A DNA stretch of 64,000 nt from Ilyonectria destructans (taxonomy: Eukaryota > Ascomycota > Sordariomycetes > Hypocreales > Nectriaceae): contig JAHEWK010000045.1 of the NCBI GenBank assembly GCA_020740775.1, positions 62,001 through 126,000 on the forward strand, given 5' to 3'. Each line of letters opens with the position of its first letter. Positions within the stretch are counted from its first letter, which is position 1. The position numbers were made by a program, and so were the translations under genes. This document shows, piece after piece, positions 23,301 to 32,306 of this stretch. Under the pieces are notes generated by a model. It was not told the origin of the DNA. It was given only the letters and a program-made list of their open reading frames with translations, and made no database searches.

Positions 23301-24564
23301 CATTGTTCTCTTTTGCGGAGACTTCCGCCAGTTCCGCCCGGTCCAAGAGAGGTCGATCCTGCTCCCCAGCGTGGCCGTGTCGTGGGACGAAGACAACTCG
23401 TTCAGGGCCGAGCAACGGCACCAACATGACAAGGCGCACGCGCTGTGGAAGAAATTCACGACGGTCGTCATGCTGGACGAGCAAGTGCGCGCCGCTGGGG
23501 ATCCGGTACTGCAGAGGCTGTTGAAGCGAATCCGATTGGGCGTGCAGGACCGGACGGATCTGGACCTCCTCAACTCAAGGTGCTACCGGGAGGAAAGGCG
23601 GATCCCGTGGGAGACGGGCATCACGGTGGTGACGCCGCTGAACCGGAATCGGTGGAACCTGAACATGGAGGCGACTTTGTCATTCCAGATTCAGCAGCGG
23701 TCGATGATGCGAGTCTTCATATCCGAGCACAAATGGAAGGAAGGTCTGCCGACGGAGGAAGAAACCATCATGATGCTGAACCAGGGCGACGATAGCGCGA
23801 TACCGGTGCCGGCCGTCTTCATGTTCGTGCCGGGAATGCCGGTCGTTGTGAACCACAATACCCATCAGGGGCTAAAACTGGTCAACGGCGCCACTTACAC
23901 GGGGCTGGAGGTCATCCTCGACAAGGCGTACCCGGGCCATCGAATCTCGGCCGACATGACGGTCCACTTCGGGCCGCCGGCGGGGATAATTCTGGAGTCG
24001 GAAACAACAAAAGACTTCCACTTCGTCGGGATGCCGCAGGGCACGATCCTGTTGGCGCCCATGAGCATCAAGATACAATGCCAGCGGAAACGGCCGTGGC
24101 AACAGAACGATGTCAGTCGGAAAGGTTTGCCCTGTGCGGCGACTTTCGCGTGTACAGACTACAAGGTGCAGAGCAGAACCTTCGAGCGCATAGCGCTGGA
24201 GTTGCGAGGGACGAGGACGACAAATGTCGATGGACGCGTCGTCCCCTCGCAGTGCGACCCGTACAGCTTGTACGTGCAGCTGTCGCGTTGCCGGACGCTG
24301 GACGGCATCATGCTGGTGTCCAAGGTGCGGGAGAGAGACCTGGTGGGCAACAGGGTCCCCGAAGAAATGACTGCGGCGCAGGCGAGACTGGAGGAACTGA
24401 GTGACCGGACCGTTCAGGAGGCGTTGCGCTGGTTCGATGACGATTCTGAAGAGTTAAGGCGGGGTTCTTTTGGAGGAAAGCGCTCGCAGTGGGCGGCTGG
24501 GGAAGGCACAGACCATGCAAACAAAGAATCCAATCACGGCGCAGGAAGGTTTTACCAAAAATAG
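17351..24564 (+). CDS. Helitron Rep/PIF1-helicase transposase, three exons
   Basis: Exons are 17351-20827, 20907-21970 and 22029-24564. Intron 1 (79 bp) has GTAGGT, a CTGAC branch and a GGCAG acceptor; intron 2 (58 bp) has GTATGT, CTAAC and GAAG. Both restore frame (SVFSE|DLDQEG and CHRR|AAVQHLALFVPWESF), giving 2358 residues with no internal stop. Domains in order: an N-terminal repetitive basic region (about 88-365) with GGRRP/GGRPP motifs; a Cys-rich region near 480-560; the DUF6570-like segment LTPVEEKLIALNSCYGF; the Helitron-like N domain with HUH motif His1117-Val-His1119; catalytic tyrosines in YYVTNYATK (Tyr1289 and Tyr1293); then a PIF1 helicase with Walker A GGEGGTGKS (1812-1820), Walker B VIDEVSM, CGDFRQFRPV and YVQLSRCR. 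This is the rolling-circle replication initiator and helicase. All key residues are present, so the element may be autonomous. Confidence 0.9.
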
Positions 24565-25529
24565 GGCAATAATGACCAATCACGACAGACTTTCAAAGGT
24601 CAGGAGCCGCTAGGACGAAAGGGGGAATTTTTCGGGGGGCCAATGGGAAGCGGGAGTTTGAGGGGTGCGGGCGGGCGGGGCATAAAGTCCTTTCGTTCCT
24701 CAAGGCATTGGGGATGGAGTCTACACTATCCCTGACAGCTCCATTCACTAGACCAGCCTGGTATTAGCGGCAGCCCATTGGATGTGAGCCAATCAGCATA
24801 TGCCTTCACGTCGACAGTATCCATGTCACCGTCAGCCAATCCGATCAACTCTTGACGTCGACAGTATCCTTGTCATGCCAGGAGAGAGTGCCGTCAAAAT
24901 GCACTTACCCTGTACCATACGATCACAGGGGAAGGCGCACGTCCGCCGGGGGAAGTTGGAAGTTGGAAGCTGGGCGTGGTGGGCAAGTTGGCGGCTCCCT
25001 TGCGCTGAGTAGCCTTTCGGTACGAAGCTTGCAACAAGAGCCCTGTTTTACTCGTGGGTTGCTGCACGTGTTGAGAAGAGGGCGCGGTTTTAAGTGGTCG
25101 GCTCTGGGTGGGTGGATGAAGAGACTTGGCCAATAGGGCGTGTGTGTGTGTTACCTTTGTTTTGCGTAGCCAATAAGACGTATGCAGCAGGCTTTGAGGA
25201 GAAGGCACGATTTTGAGTGGCACGATTTGAAGAGCTTAATACAGAACTAAGAGACCTAGCCAATAGAGTGAAGGTGAATAATTGAGACAGGGATCAGGGG
25301 ACTGAGACTAACCGAGATCAATCAGTTGCAATACCAAAGAGGGAAAATTGTCAATTTGAGTAATAAGAAGCTGCCATGCCAAGATGTCCTGGTGTTGAGA
25401 CCATTGGACTTTTATCACTCGCACTGGTGTTGAAACCGCACGCTTATTTCCCCCACATATCAATCTGTAGGGTTTCCAAACCCAATACAACAGCCTAAAA
25501 TACCACACACTATCACTATACTAGGCTAC
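24565..25529. other. Spacer between Helitron gene and downstream homologue
   Basis: No ORF is supported. It holds the 20-mer repeats (24809-24875) and an imperfect direct duplication: 25072-25140 and 25194-25268 share GAGAAG(A)GGC.CG.TTTT.AGTGG and end in GCCAATAG. GCCAATA occurs three times (25129, 25168, 25255), resembling CCAAT boxes. Confidence 0.45.
24809..24875 (+). repeat. Two direct copies of the Helitron-flank 20-mer
   Basis: CGTCGACAGTATCC[A/T]TGTCA at 24809-24828 and 24856-24875, 47 bp apart. A third copy lies on the other side of the Helitron at 14112-14131. A weaker relative (TCTACACTATCCCTGAC) is near 24719. Confidence 0.6.
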
Positions 25530-27065
25530 TTAAAGTCTCTTTGTCGGATGCCTCTTGTTCCTGCCACCTGGTTTGGTAGTTGATGACCTCGTATTAGGAC
25601 GAACAGAGGATCGGAGTGTGGCAGATATGTCAGGTGATCGAGAGTCCTTCTTTTCCTTCACTCCACCTTCATGGTTATCGTTTTCATCAGAGTCTACGGA
25701 TGTTAAAGGGGATACCGGCAACCCTGCAATGACTGGAGATGTTGCGGTAGTCACACTGGACCCCCTGAGTCTCTTGGGGGCGGGGTTGTTCGAACTTGAC
25801 TGAGATGATGGAGATGCGGAGATTGCGGGCCTTTTGTTCTGAGATAGAGTAACGGGCTGTTGGGATGGACCTCCCTGCGACGATTGTGATTGTTGTGACT
25901 GTGACTGTTGCGCCTGTGACTGTTGCGCCTGTGAAGATTTCTTTGAGGGAGACTTGAATATAGACCTTATTTCTGCGAAGCCGCCAGCTTGGGATGGGCC
26001 AGGTTCGGTTTGAGAGGGGGAGATTGTGTTAGAAGCAGGTACAGGTGGCGTGCTCTTGTCCGGAAACGTCCAAGAGTCGGGAACGACAATGAAAACATAG
26101 TCCTTCTCATCAACTGGAGGGGTAGCCACCATAAGACTATGGTCAAGCAGGCCAACTATCTTGCCGACGCAGTTGAAGGGAACACCTGGAACAAACTGTG
26201 TATCTTTCCTATCTGCCATCCACTTGCAGAGGAGAGAGAATGGTAAAGCGCGAATAGGAAAGAGAATAAAAACTTGAAAGGGGTGGAAGCCTTTGAAAGG
26301 GCTCTTTGATGGTTGACCCGGCGTGATGTAGGTACAGCACTGGATAAATGCACAGCATCTCAGCTGCGCATCATCCAACAGCGGAACAGAGTCCTTGATC
26401 AAGTGGGTTTGGCCTGTGCCGAGAACCTGCCCCGTCAAAGAAACAACCGGTTGGATAAGTGGAAAGCCCTCACTATTGCAAAGAGTTCGTGGGTCAATGC
26501 TGATGGTTACATTAGTGGCAAGCGCGATAGTCGAACTCGAGCTAAGGGGAAATGATAAGTCTGCTTACGCTTGGTATCCAAAGTCGCGTATGAGAACAAC
26601 TGGAACCTTGTACACTTCGCCGTCACCATCTTCATCGCTGAAAACAGCAGGCTCCCGTAGCACCCACTCCAATGCATAGGGGTGTACTTTGCCAGTGAAA
26701 TGGAACCACTGATTCTCCCACTCCGATTCAACAATCTGCTGGTTATAGACAGAGAAGTTGAGACTAAAGTAGATCGGCAGTGGATCAGGGGATCGGTACC
26801 CTTCAGGACGCAGCACAGAATATTCAGGCAGTGTCATATAGGGAGGGGGTGGAAGAAAAACCCTACCAAGAGCTTCAACATTAAGGCTCTTTATAAGTTG
26901 TTCATCTGATGTAGGAAACCGCGTTGGGGTATCCAACTGACCAAAAAAGAACATGGTCATATCACTACCAAGGTTTTTCTGAGAGTCATAAGGCATGCGC
27001 GGAGGGGGATGGCCGCTAAGAGTGGAAGTTGAGGTAGAATTTGAGGTAGAAGTTGATAAAGACAT
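25530..27065 (-). CDS. Helitron-neighbour protein, intact homologue (possible OB-fold)
   Basis: Exon 1 is 27065-26569 and exon 2 is 26472-25530, with a 96-bp intron (GTAAGC donor, CAATAG acceptor) that joins GYQA|EGFPLIQPVVSL. The product is 479 residues. It aligns along its full ordered length with the frameshifted gene at 15355-16769, by eye about half the residues identical in the core. Conserved blocks are MFFFGQ, FLPPPP, VYNQQIV.SEW, GKVHPYALEW, GFHPFQVF, GKIVGLLDH and KDYVFIVVPDSWTF. The two GKV/GKI blocks could be strands of two related beta-barrels. The tail (about 310-479) is Ser/Gln/Pro-rich with a QQSQ run and a basic end (GGRNKRHPTKRL). No enzyme motif or signal peptide is visible. 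It is convergent with the Helitron gene. A single-strand-binding role would suit a rolling-circle element, but this is only inferred. Confidence 0.65.
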
Positions 27066-27130
27066 GATATATTGAACTGGCAAATGTTTCGATAAAAAAT
27101 GGGAGAGCAGTTAAGATCACGACTCTGTAA

Positions 27131-27153
27131 GAGAGAGAGAGAGAGAGAGAGAG
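27131..27153. repeat. (GA)n microsatellite
   Basis: Eleven and a half GA units, 65 bp upstream of the minus-strand start at 27065. Confidence 0.9.
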
Positions 27154-29252
27154 CAATTATAAGATAAGCCTGCAAGATTGGCATGCAAATGCACAAAACA
27201 AAGAAGAAACACATTTGATATTTATAATCGATTAAATGATATAGTATATATAATGCGAAGATTGATGCCACTTGGTAAAGATACTGTATTTCATTGCGCA
27301 GAGAGGATGTGGCATCGCCGATCTCCATCCAACATTTTCAGCCAAGGGCTACTATCCCTGCCGATGTGGATACTCGCACAATTGAATTGACCAATTAACG
27401 TAGATGGTGAACAGATTTGCTTTTTCCATGAGTACAAAGGATTGGTCAAAACGTACCCGTTGGATCATGTGTGGGGTAAGCCCCAAGGCGATCCAACTAA
27501 GCAAGCTTAGTTGGCCACAAAATTGCGAGACAGCCACAAAACCCTGAGACATCAAGCGGCTAACAGAGAACCACCCAAACTTGACCCGTACATAAAGCTA
27601 CAAAATGTGCCTGCCGCACTGCATTAATCCAATTGCTACCATGTCACACTTTGACCACTGTACCAGCAGCAAAAGTGGAGTGATTACTTCAGTTGCTTTG
27701 CTGATAGTGGGATATATATGCTTTTTGTTGTTTGCGGGTGTATCTGCAGCAGGCAGCTTACAGATTGGAGTTACCAGACTCACGACGGCTGCTAATCGAG
27801 GCCGATGTACACAATTGCAAATGGGTAGTATTCACCTTTTGAGGCGCTATCGCGAATCAGTCTATCAATACCTGTAGTTTGATAATCTCGAGTGAATGAT
27901 AGGATTGAGGATGCAGTGAGTCGTGTATGTAGTAGCAGTGCTCATGACGGTTCTGATCCTTCCCGCCTCCTGTTAGCATAGTTGGAGGTTTAACGTCCCC
28001 CCCATAGGGTTCTGCCCCATTAATGCGCCGACTACTAGCAGTAGATAAGAAATCGGGGGATTTAGACGTGGAATCTGATGAACCAAGCTGCGGATCGGAT
28101 GAGGAAGACGCGGATTCGAGGGCGTTGTGTCTCGCCATCCGGGAGTGAGGATGCCATCTGAACACGGCGTGTTGTCGATTTCCTCCTGGCTGAAGCTCGC
28201 TCCAATGAATTCAAAGTGCGGGACCGCTTGCATACTTGCAGCCGCATATACCCATCATCCGACAGTAGGGTGTGTGTGCTTGCATAAGGCAAGCGAAGGG
28301 CTGTCTTGTCATATCTAGCGCCCGTGGCCCAGAGCGGGGTATAAAGTGCCTCTATTTTGTCTCTCCCTCGAGTAATGACAATCCCATGCAAACGATCACT
28401 CAATATAGCATCCTAACAGGTAGGAAGAAATTGCAGCATATGACGGTTTGACTGACAATTAATCAAAAAAAATGTCCAAAAACACATCAACCGACCACAC
28501 TTCACGGGCAAAAAAGAACTGGAATGATGACAAAGAGTGCTCGTCTTGCACACCGGAACAGATCTCGAGCCTGATTCGTAGTCCTCGGATAGCTGGATTG
28601 AAAAATATAGCTATGCAGCTATATTAAGGGGGCCAAGAGATGAGCACACCGAACAGCGGAGATGACAAAGGCGAGTGGTTGTACATGAAGCCGTATGTTA
28701 AAGGAGAGGAGTACCTTCCCACGGACTAAGTGACAACTAGAATGTGTTGCGCTTCCCTGCTATCAGAATTAAGTTTAGGAATTGGATGAGACGGTGACTG
28801 TCTAAATTCACAGCTTGCAGCTACCCTATACCTCACCTCAAACCCTACTGCCTGAGTGTATGCCAACTCTCTCCTGGTAAAATCTTTTCTTGGCAGCCAC
28901 TGTTACCCGTTGGCATTGTGGGGCTTGCAAGCATGCCAACCTCCGAGGTTGGTCACAAAAACCTGGTCCAGTCACATTAATGTGGTCCACCCACATTGAT
29001 GACCCTCAAGCTGTGAAATGACCCATTTTCTGTTTACGGAGTTTCAGTCGGCATGACACCTTCATTTATTGAAGACTAGGGCCGTAAGCGGGCTCGTTGG
29101 AAAGCTACGAAATAGCAGAAATTGATGATGTATATGAAAATAGCAGAAATTGCATCTGTGGCCTCAATTGGGCTGCCTGCTGCGAGGGTCTCGCCGCGGC
29201 TGTTGCTTATGACCCTGTTGACTATGTGTTCCTTGTGGCCGCATTAGGTGCC
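27154..29252. other. Spacer with retroelement fragment; no firm gene
   Basis: A 90-codon ATG frame at 27605-27877 contains one hydrophobic stretch (VALLIVGYICFLLFAGV) but nothing else supports it. At 28864-28945 the sequence resembles the 5' end of the retroelement at 4864 (ACTCTCTCCTGGTAAAA). It is followed by the dyads GTTGGCAT...ATGCCAAC and CCAACCTCCGAGGTTGG at about 28909-28955. Confidence 0.4.
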
Positions 29253-31421
29253 CTATTGACCCTGTGGCTCTCGTAATATCCTCATGATGCCTTGATAACG
29301 GGTTTGCCTTCGAATTGGAGCCGGCGGCGGCAGCGTTGTTGCGAAATCATGGTGTTGACTCGAGGGCAGGTCAACCGGTGACATCGGAGGCGATGAGGTT
29401 ATCTCTGGGGGGGTTGCTAGGTCAGGAATATCCTCCTCCTGCTGGTCTTGGAGCCCTATGAGCTCGATATCGTCATCGTCATCGTCTTCGAAGGTTGTGA
29501 TGCCCGTGAACTGGACCACTTCGTCACTTGGAGGCCAGGCGTTGGGGTTCATTGCTAGGGTCGGTCTGTAGGCGCGGCGGGCTTCTTCTTGGGCTTGAGA
29601 AAATGGGATTTGGGTTTCTTGCTTGAGGGTATCGTTATGCTCCTTTCTCTGTGCTTCGAGGGCGTTATATTGGTCGGTGTAGTTGTTCTCTGCGAGCCAC
29701 ATGTTGAAGGTTAGCCGGGGAAGATGAGGAATATCTCGTGCCACTTTTGCCTCTCTCCACTGACGCTTGAGATCGTTGATCTGCTGGATAATGAGAGATC
29801 GAGTAAATCGCAGTTGCGAGCGCTGTTCCTTGACTTCTGCTGCGGCTAGGGATGCTTGGTGTTGAGCCCGTATATCAGGAAAGCTGACACTAGTGATGAA
29901 GTCACCAGCAGGTCTCACGCGTTGGCCGGTTTTCCTTCTCTTGCCCCATTTCTTAAGCCGCTGAAGCCGGTCAACTGAGAAAGACTCACGCTCTCTGTGC
30001 ATAAGAGCCGCCTCAGAGAGAACTTTGCTGATGTTGCTGACGGCTTCTAGAGTAGGTGAGCTCATCACGGCGTGGTATCTCTCATAGAGCCGGTTGATCT
30101 GATCCTGGGCATCCTGGAAGCGAGAATCGAGAGGCAGATGCTTCTGAATAGAGGGATGTATCGCCTTCCGCTGTTGCCGCTGCTTATCGAGGATGCGGTT
30201 GATCACAGGCGTTGCATTAGGCGGCCAGATACCGGATTTTTCGAACCCTGACATAATGTGGTGGGTAGAGAAGCCAGCTTTGTAGATCTCTGAGAATGCT
30301 GTTGCGAATTGCTTGCGGTTAAAGGCTAGGTTTCCTTCCCGGATAGATTTGCGAAGTTCCTTCTGATGTGCGTTCTTTAGAAACTGAAAACCTCCCACAT
30401 CTAGTGGCTGCGTAAGGTGTGTTGAATGTGAAGGCAGAATGCAGATGACGATATCAAATTGGATGCAGTAGTTGATGCACTGGAAGGAGAGATGCCCTGA
30501 GAAGCCGTCAATAACTAGAAGGCGATAAATCTTCTCTTCCTCTTCATGGACCACTGGGGGGGCTGTGTGACGGAAGTCCAAGTTGAAGGGATCACGGAGC
30601 CACTCATCACAGCCAAACCAGTCCTGGAAAGAGATCTCTCTTTGCTTGACCTTCGCAGAGGCTCTCCAGGAATAAGCATTGAAGTCATGAAGCCATTCCA
30701 ATGTGATCTCTTGGTTGCTGAAGCCGGTCTCTGACTGTGCAACCCTCATGCCTGGGATATCGTCAATATCAGACCAATCTGTTGTAGGAGGCGCCTTGAA
30801 GATCAGCCAGGGAGGAATTGTATCTCCAATAGCATTTGCGGCTCCAACCTGGGTACAGGACTCTCGATTTGCCGGATCACTGACTTCTGGGCGTTGGGAT
30901 CGTGTGGTGCGTACGACTAGGACCTGGATACGTTCTCGAAGGCACCCAATGCGAAGACCGCACTCATCTTCATTCCAGCACTCTGAAGGACCGATCCTGT
31001 ACTGATAGATGATATCCTGTAGGCCAGAGAAGAACTTGGTGATGTCCTCAACATCAGATGCTTCGAATGACTTGCGTGCTCGGTCCACAGCCTTCAGGAA
31101 CGACTTCCGCAGCTCAGGATGACGCTCACGGAACCGGGGATACCACATCCTGCCGATCTTGGCGTTGGGGATGTTCCTAGCAGTCAGGAAACCCAAAGCA
31201 GCTTCTTCAACCTGTGACTTCTCTGCTGGAAAGCCGGATTTCTCCATCCACACAACGTATGCTGCCACAGCCGCATCTTCGCTAGGAGTCAGAGTCGCCG
31301 GCCGGCCTCGTGGGCCCGGTGGAATATAGGAAGAGGAACTGGTAGCAAGAATACGCTGTACAGTGCCCTTGGAAGTGCTATTGGCCTCCATAAGCTTGCG
31401 GTGAGAAGGCGGCGTGCTCAT
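29253..31421 (-). CDS. pogo/Fot-type DDE transposase
   Basis: An uninterrupted frame; I take the ATG at 31421 (722 residues), although an ATG at 31493 is in frame. The N-terminus has a helix-turn-helix/CENP-B-like region (RGRPATLTPSED...GFLTARNI...WYPRFRERHPEL). The DDE_1 core follows: WNEDECGLRIG (first acid about 152), LLVIDGFSGHLS (Asp305) and THLTQPLDVGGFQFL (Asp341), the DDD triad typical of pogo/Fot elements. The C-terminus has acidic DDDDDD and a basic end. It cuts and pastes a TA-targeting DNA transposon. I could not find matching terminal inverted repeats around it, so the element may be damaged outside the gene, but the coding sequence looks functional. Confidence 0.85.
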   Translation of the reverse strand: MSTPPSHRKLMEANSTSKGTVQRILATSSSSYIPPGPRGRPATLTPSEDAAVAAYVVWMEKSGFPAEKSQVEEAALGFLTARNIPNAKIGRMWYPRFRERHPELRKSFLKAVDRARKSFEASDVEDITKFFSGLQDIIYQYRIGPSECWNEDECGLRIGCLRERIQVLVVRTTRSQRPEVSDPANRESCTQVGAANAIGDTIPPWLIFKAPPTTDWSDIDDIPGMRVAQSETGFSNQEITLEWLHDFNAYSWRASAKVKQREISFQDWFGCDEWLRDPFNLDFRHTAPPVVHEEEEKIYRLLVIDGFSGHLSFQCINYCIQFDIVICILPSHSTHLTQPLDVGGFQFLKNAHQKELRKSIREGNLAFNRKQFATAFSEIYKAGFSTHHIMSGFEKSGIWPPNATPVINRILDKQRQQRKAIHPSIQKHLPLDSRFQDAQDQINRLYERYHAVMSSPTLEAVSNISKVLSEAALMHRERESFSVDRLQRLKKWGKRRKTGQRVRPAGDFITSVSFPDIRAQHQASLAAAEVKEQRSQLRFTRSLIIQQINDLKRQWREAKVARDIPHLPRLTFNMWLAENNYTDQYNALEAQRKEHNDTLKQETQIPFSQAQEEARRAYRPTLAMNPNAWPPSDEVVQFTGITTFEDDDDDDIELIGLQDQQEEDIPDLATPPEITSSPPMSPVDLPSSQHHDFATTLPPPAPIRRQTRYQGIMRILREPQGQ

Positions 31422-31635
31422 AGCCTTCGTATGCCTCCGTGTGTGATAGTAATTCCCTGCCAACGTCGTACAGCAGCACACCTGAAGGCTCATAATACGC
31501 CGTCCTGGAAACAACTGCGTAAACTTGGCCCCGTTTCTCCTTCAGCTTGCAGGCCATTCTTCCCCTGTTGAAACCCATCAAGACATATGGCGACCAAGTC
31601 ATCAGGCAGACTTGACATCCACCGCCAACAACATC

Positions 31636-31959
31636 CTAGAGTCTCTCACGACTCTTGAGTTTCGTAGAGTAATGCACCTGTAGACTCTCGACGGACCGCC
31701 CTGGATAGGCCTCACTGAACCGCTGGTGAATCTCAGGCCACACTAGCATCTCCCTGCCCTCCTTTAACTCGATGAGAAGGTCATCTTCCTGTGGGGTGTA
31801 TTTGGCTCTTGGAGCTGAAGCACGCTTGGCCCTGCTCATCGTCCGTGTCGAGGGTAAATTAACTCGATCCCGAGCGGTGCTGGTAGCATGCCCATGCTTT
31901 GTACAAGGAGTCCAGTCGAACTGTACCTGGAAAGTTGTTTTGCCGTTCTCGGTTATCAT
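31636..31959 (-). CDS. Small Myb/SANT-like DNA-binding protein
   Basis: 107 residues from the ATG at 31959 (an internal ATG, MSRAKRAS, is also possible). The C-terminal half, KYTPQEDDLLIELKE...WPEIHQRF...GRSVESLQVHYSTKL, is a single Myb-like domain of the kind found in many short fungal proteins. It lies just upstream of, and parallel to, the pogo transposase gene (215 bp from its ATG at 31421). It may be an independent host gene or an exon remnant of a longer protein. Confidence 0.55.
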   Translation of the reverse strand: MITENGKTTFQVQFDWTPCTKHGHATSTARDRVNLPSTRTMSRAKRASAPRAKYTPQEDDLLIELKEGREMLVWPEIHQRFSEAYPGRSVESLQVHYSTKLKSRERL

Positions 31960-32138
31960 ATGGTGATATGGGGGTTAGGGATGACGGGTGAGTTCCGAAA
32001 ACAAAAGTTGTTCGGAACAGAGCAAAAATGATGTAGACAATAGAACAAGAAAAATGCAATCGAATGAACCTAGTCCCATATTTTTCCCTATCCTGTGGAA
32101 TAAGTTATCGTGGTTTGGAATATTTAATGGATTGAAGT

Positions 32139-32147
32139 TTGACAAGT
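32139..32147 (+). repeat. 9-bp target-site duplication (left)
   Basis: TTGACAAGT, repeated at 35184-35192. Confidence 0.9.
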
Positions 32148-32201
32148 GGGGTCTCATACGTTCACAGCCGGCTGTGAAAATAAGATTCGTTATGTAAGCC
32201 C
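32148..32201 (+). repeat. MULE-1 left TIR
   Basis: 54 bp; contains the perfect 18-bp palindrome TTCACAGCCGGCTGTGAA and AAGATTCGTTATGTAAG. Confidence 0.95.
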
Positions 32202-32306
32202 AAAAAGGGGTAACATACTGCAAATTGGTGCAAATTAGGGCCCCAATTCAACGATCAACAGCTTCTGTGACATCAATTCAACGTGCCGCGCCTTCTTTCA
32301 GCTACT

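Larger units (their letters stand above)
15355..24564 (+). mobile_element. Helitron locus, coding core (termini unresolved)
   Basis: The span covers the divergent partner gene and the Rep/helicase gene. Helitrons have no TIRs or target duplication; they usually start with TC and end with CTRR preceded by a hairpin. I could not identify the ends securely. TCTACAGTATCC at 14114 and the related direct repeats at 24809-24875 are candidates for terminal sequence, which would make the element about 10.7 kb. Confidence 0.5.

Noticed and set aside
29253..31514. TIRs of the pogo-type transposon
   Set aside because: No matching inverted ends were found on either side of the transposase, so no element boundaries were annotated.
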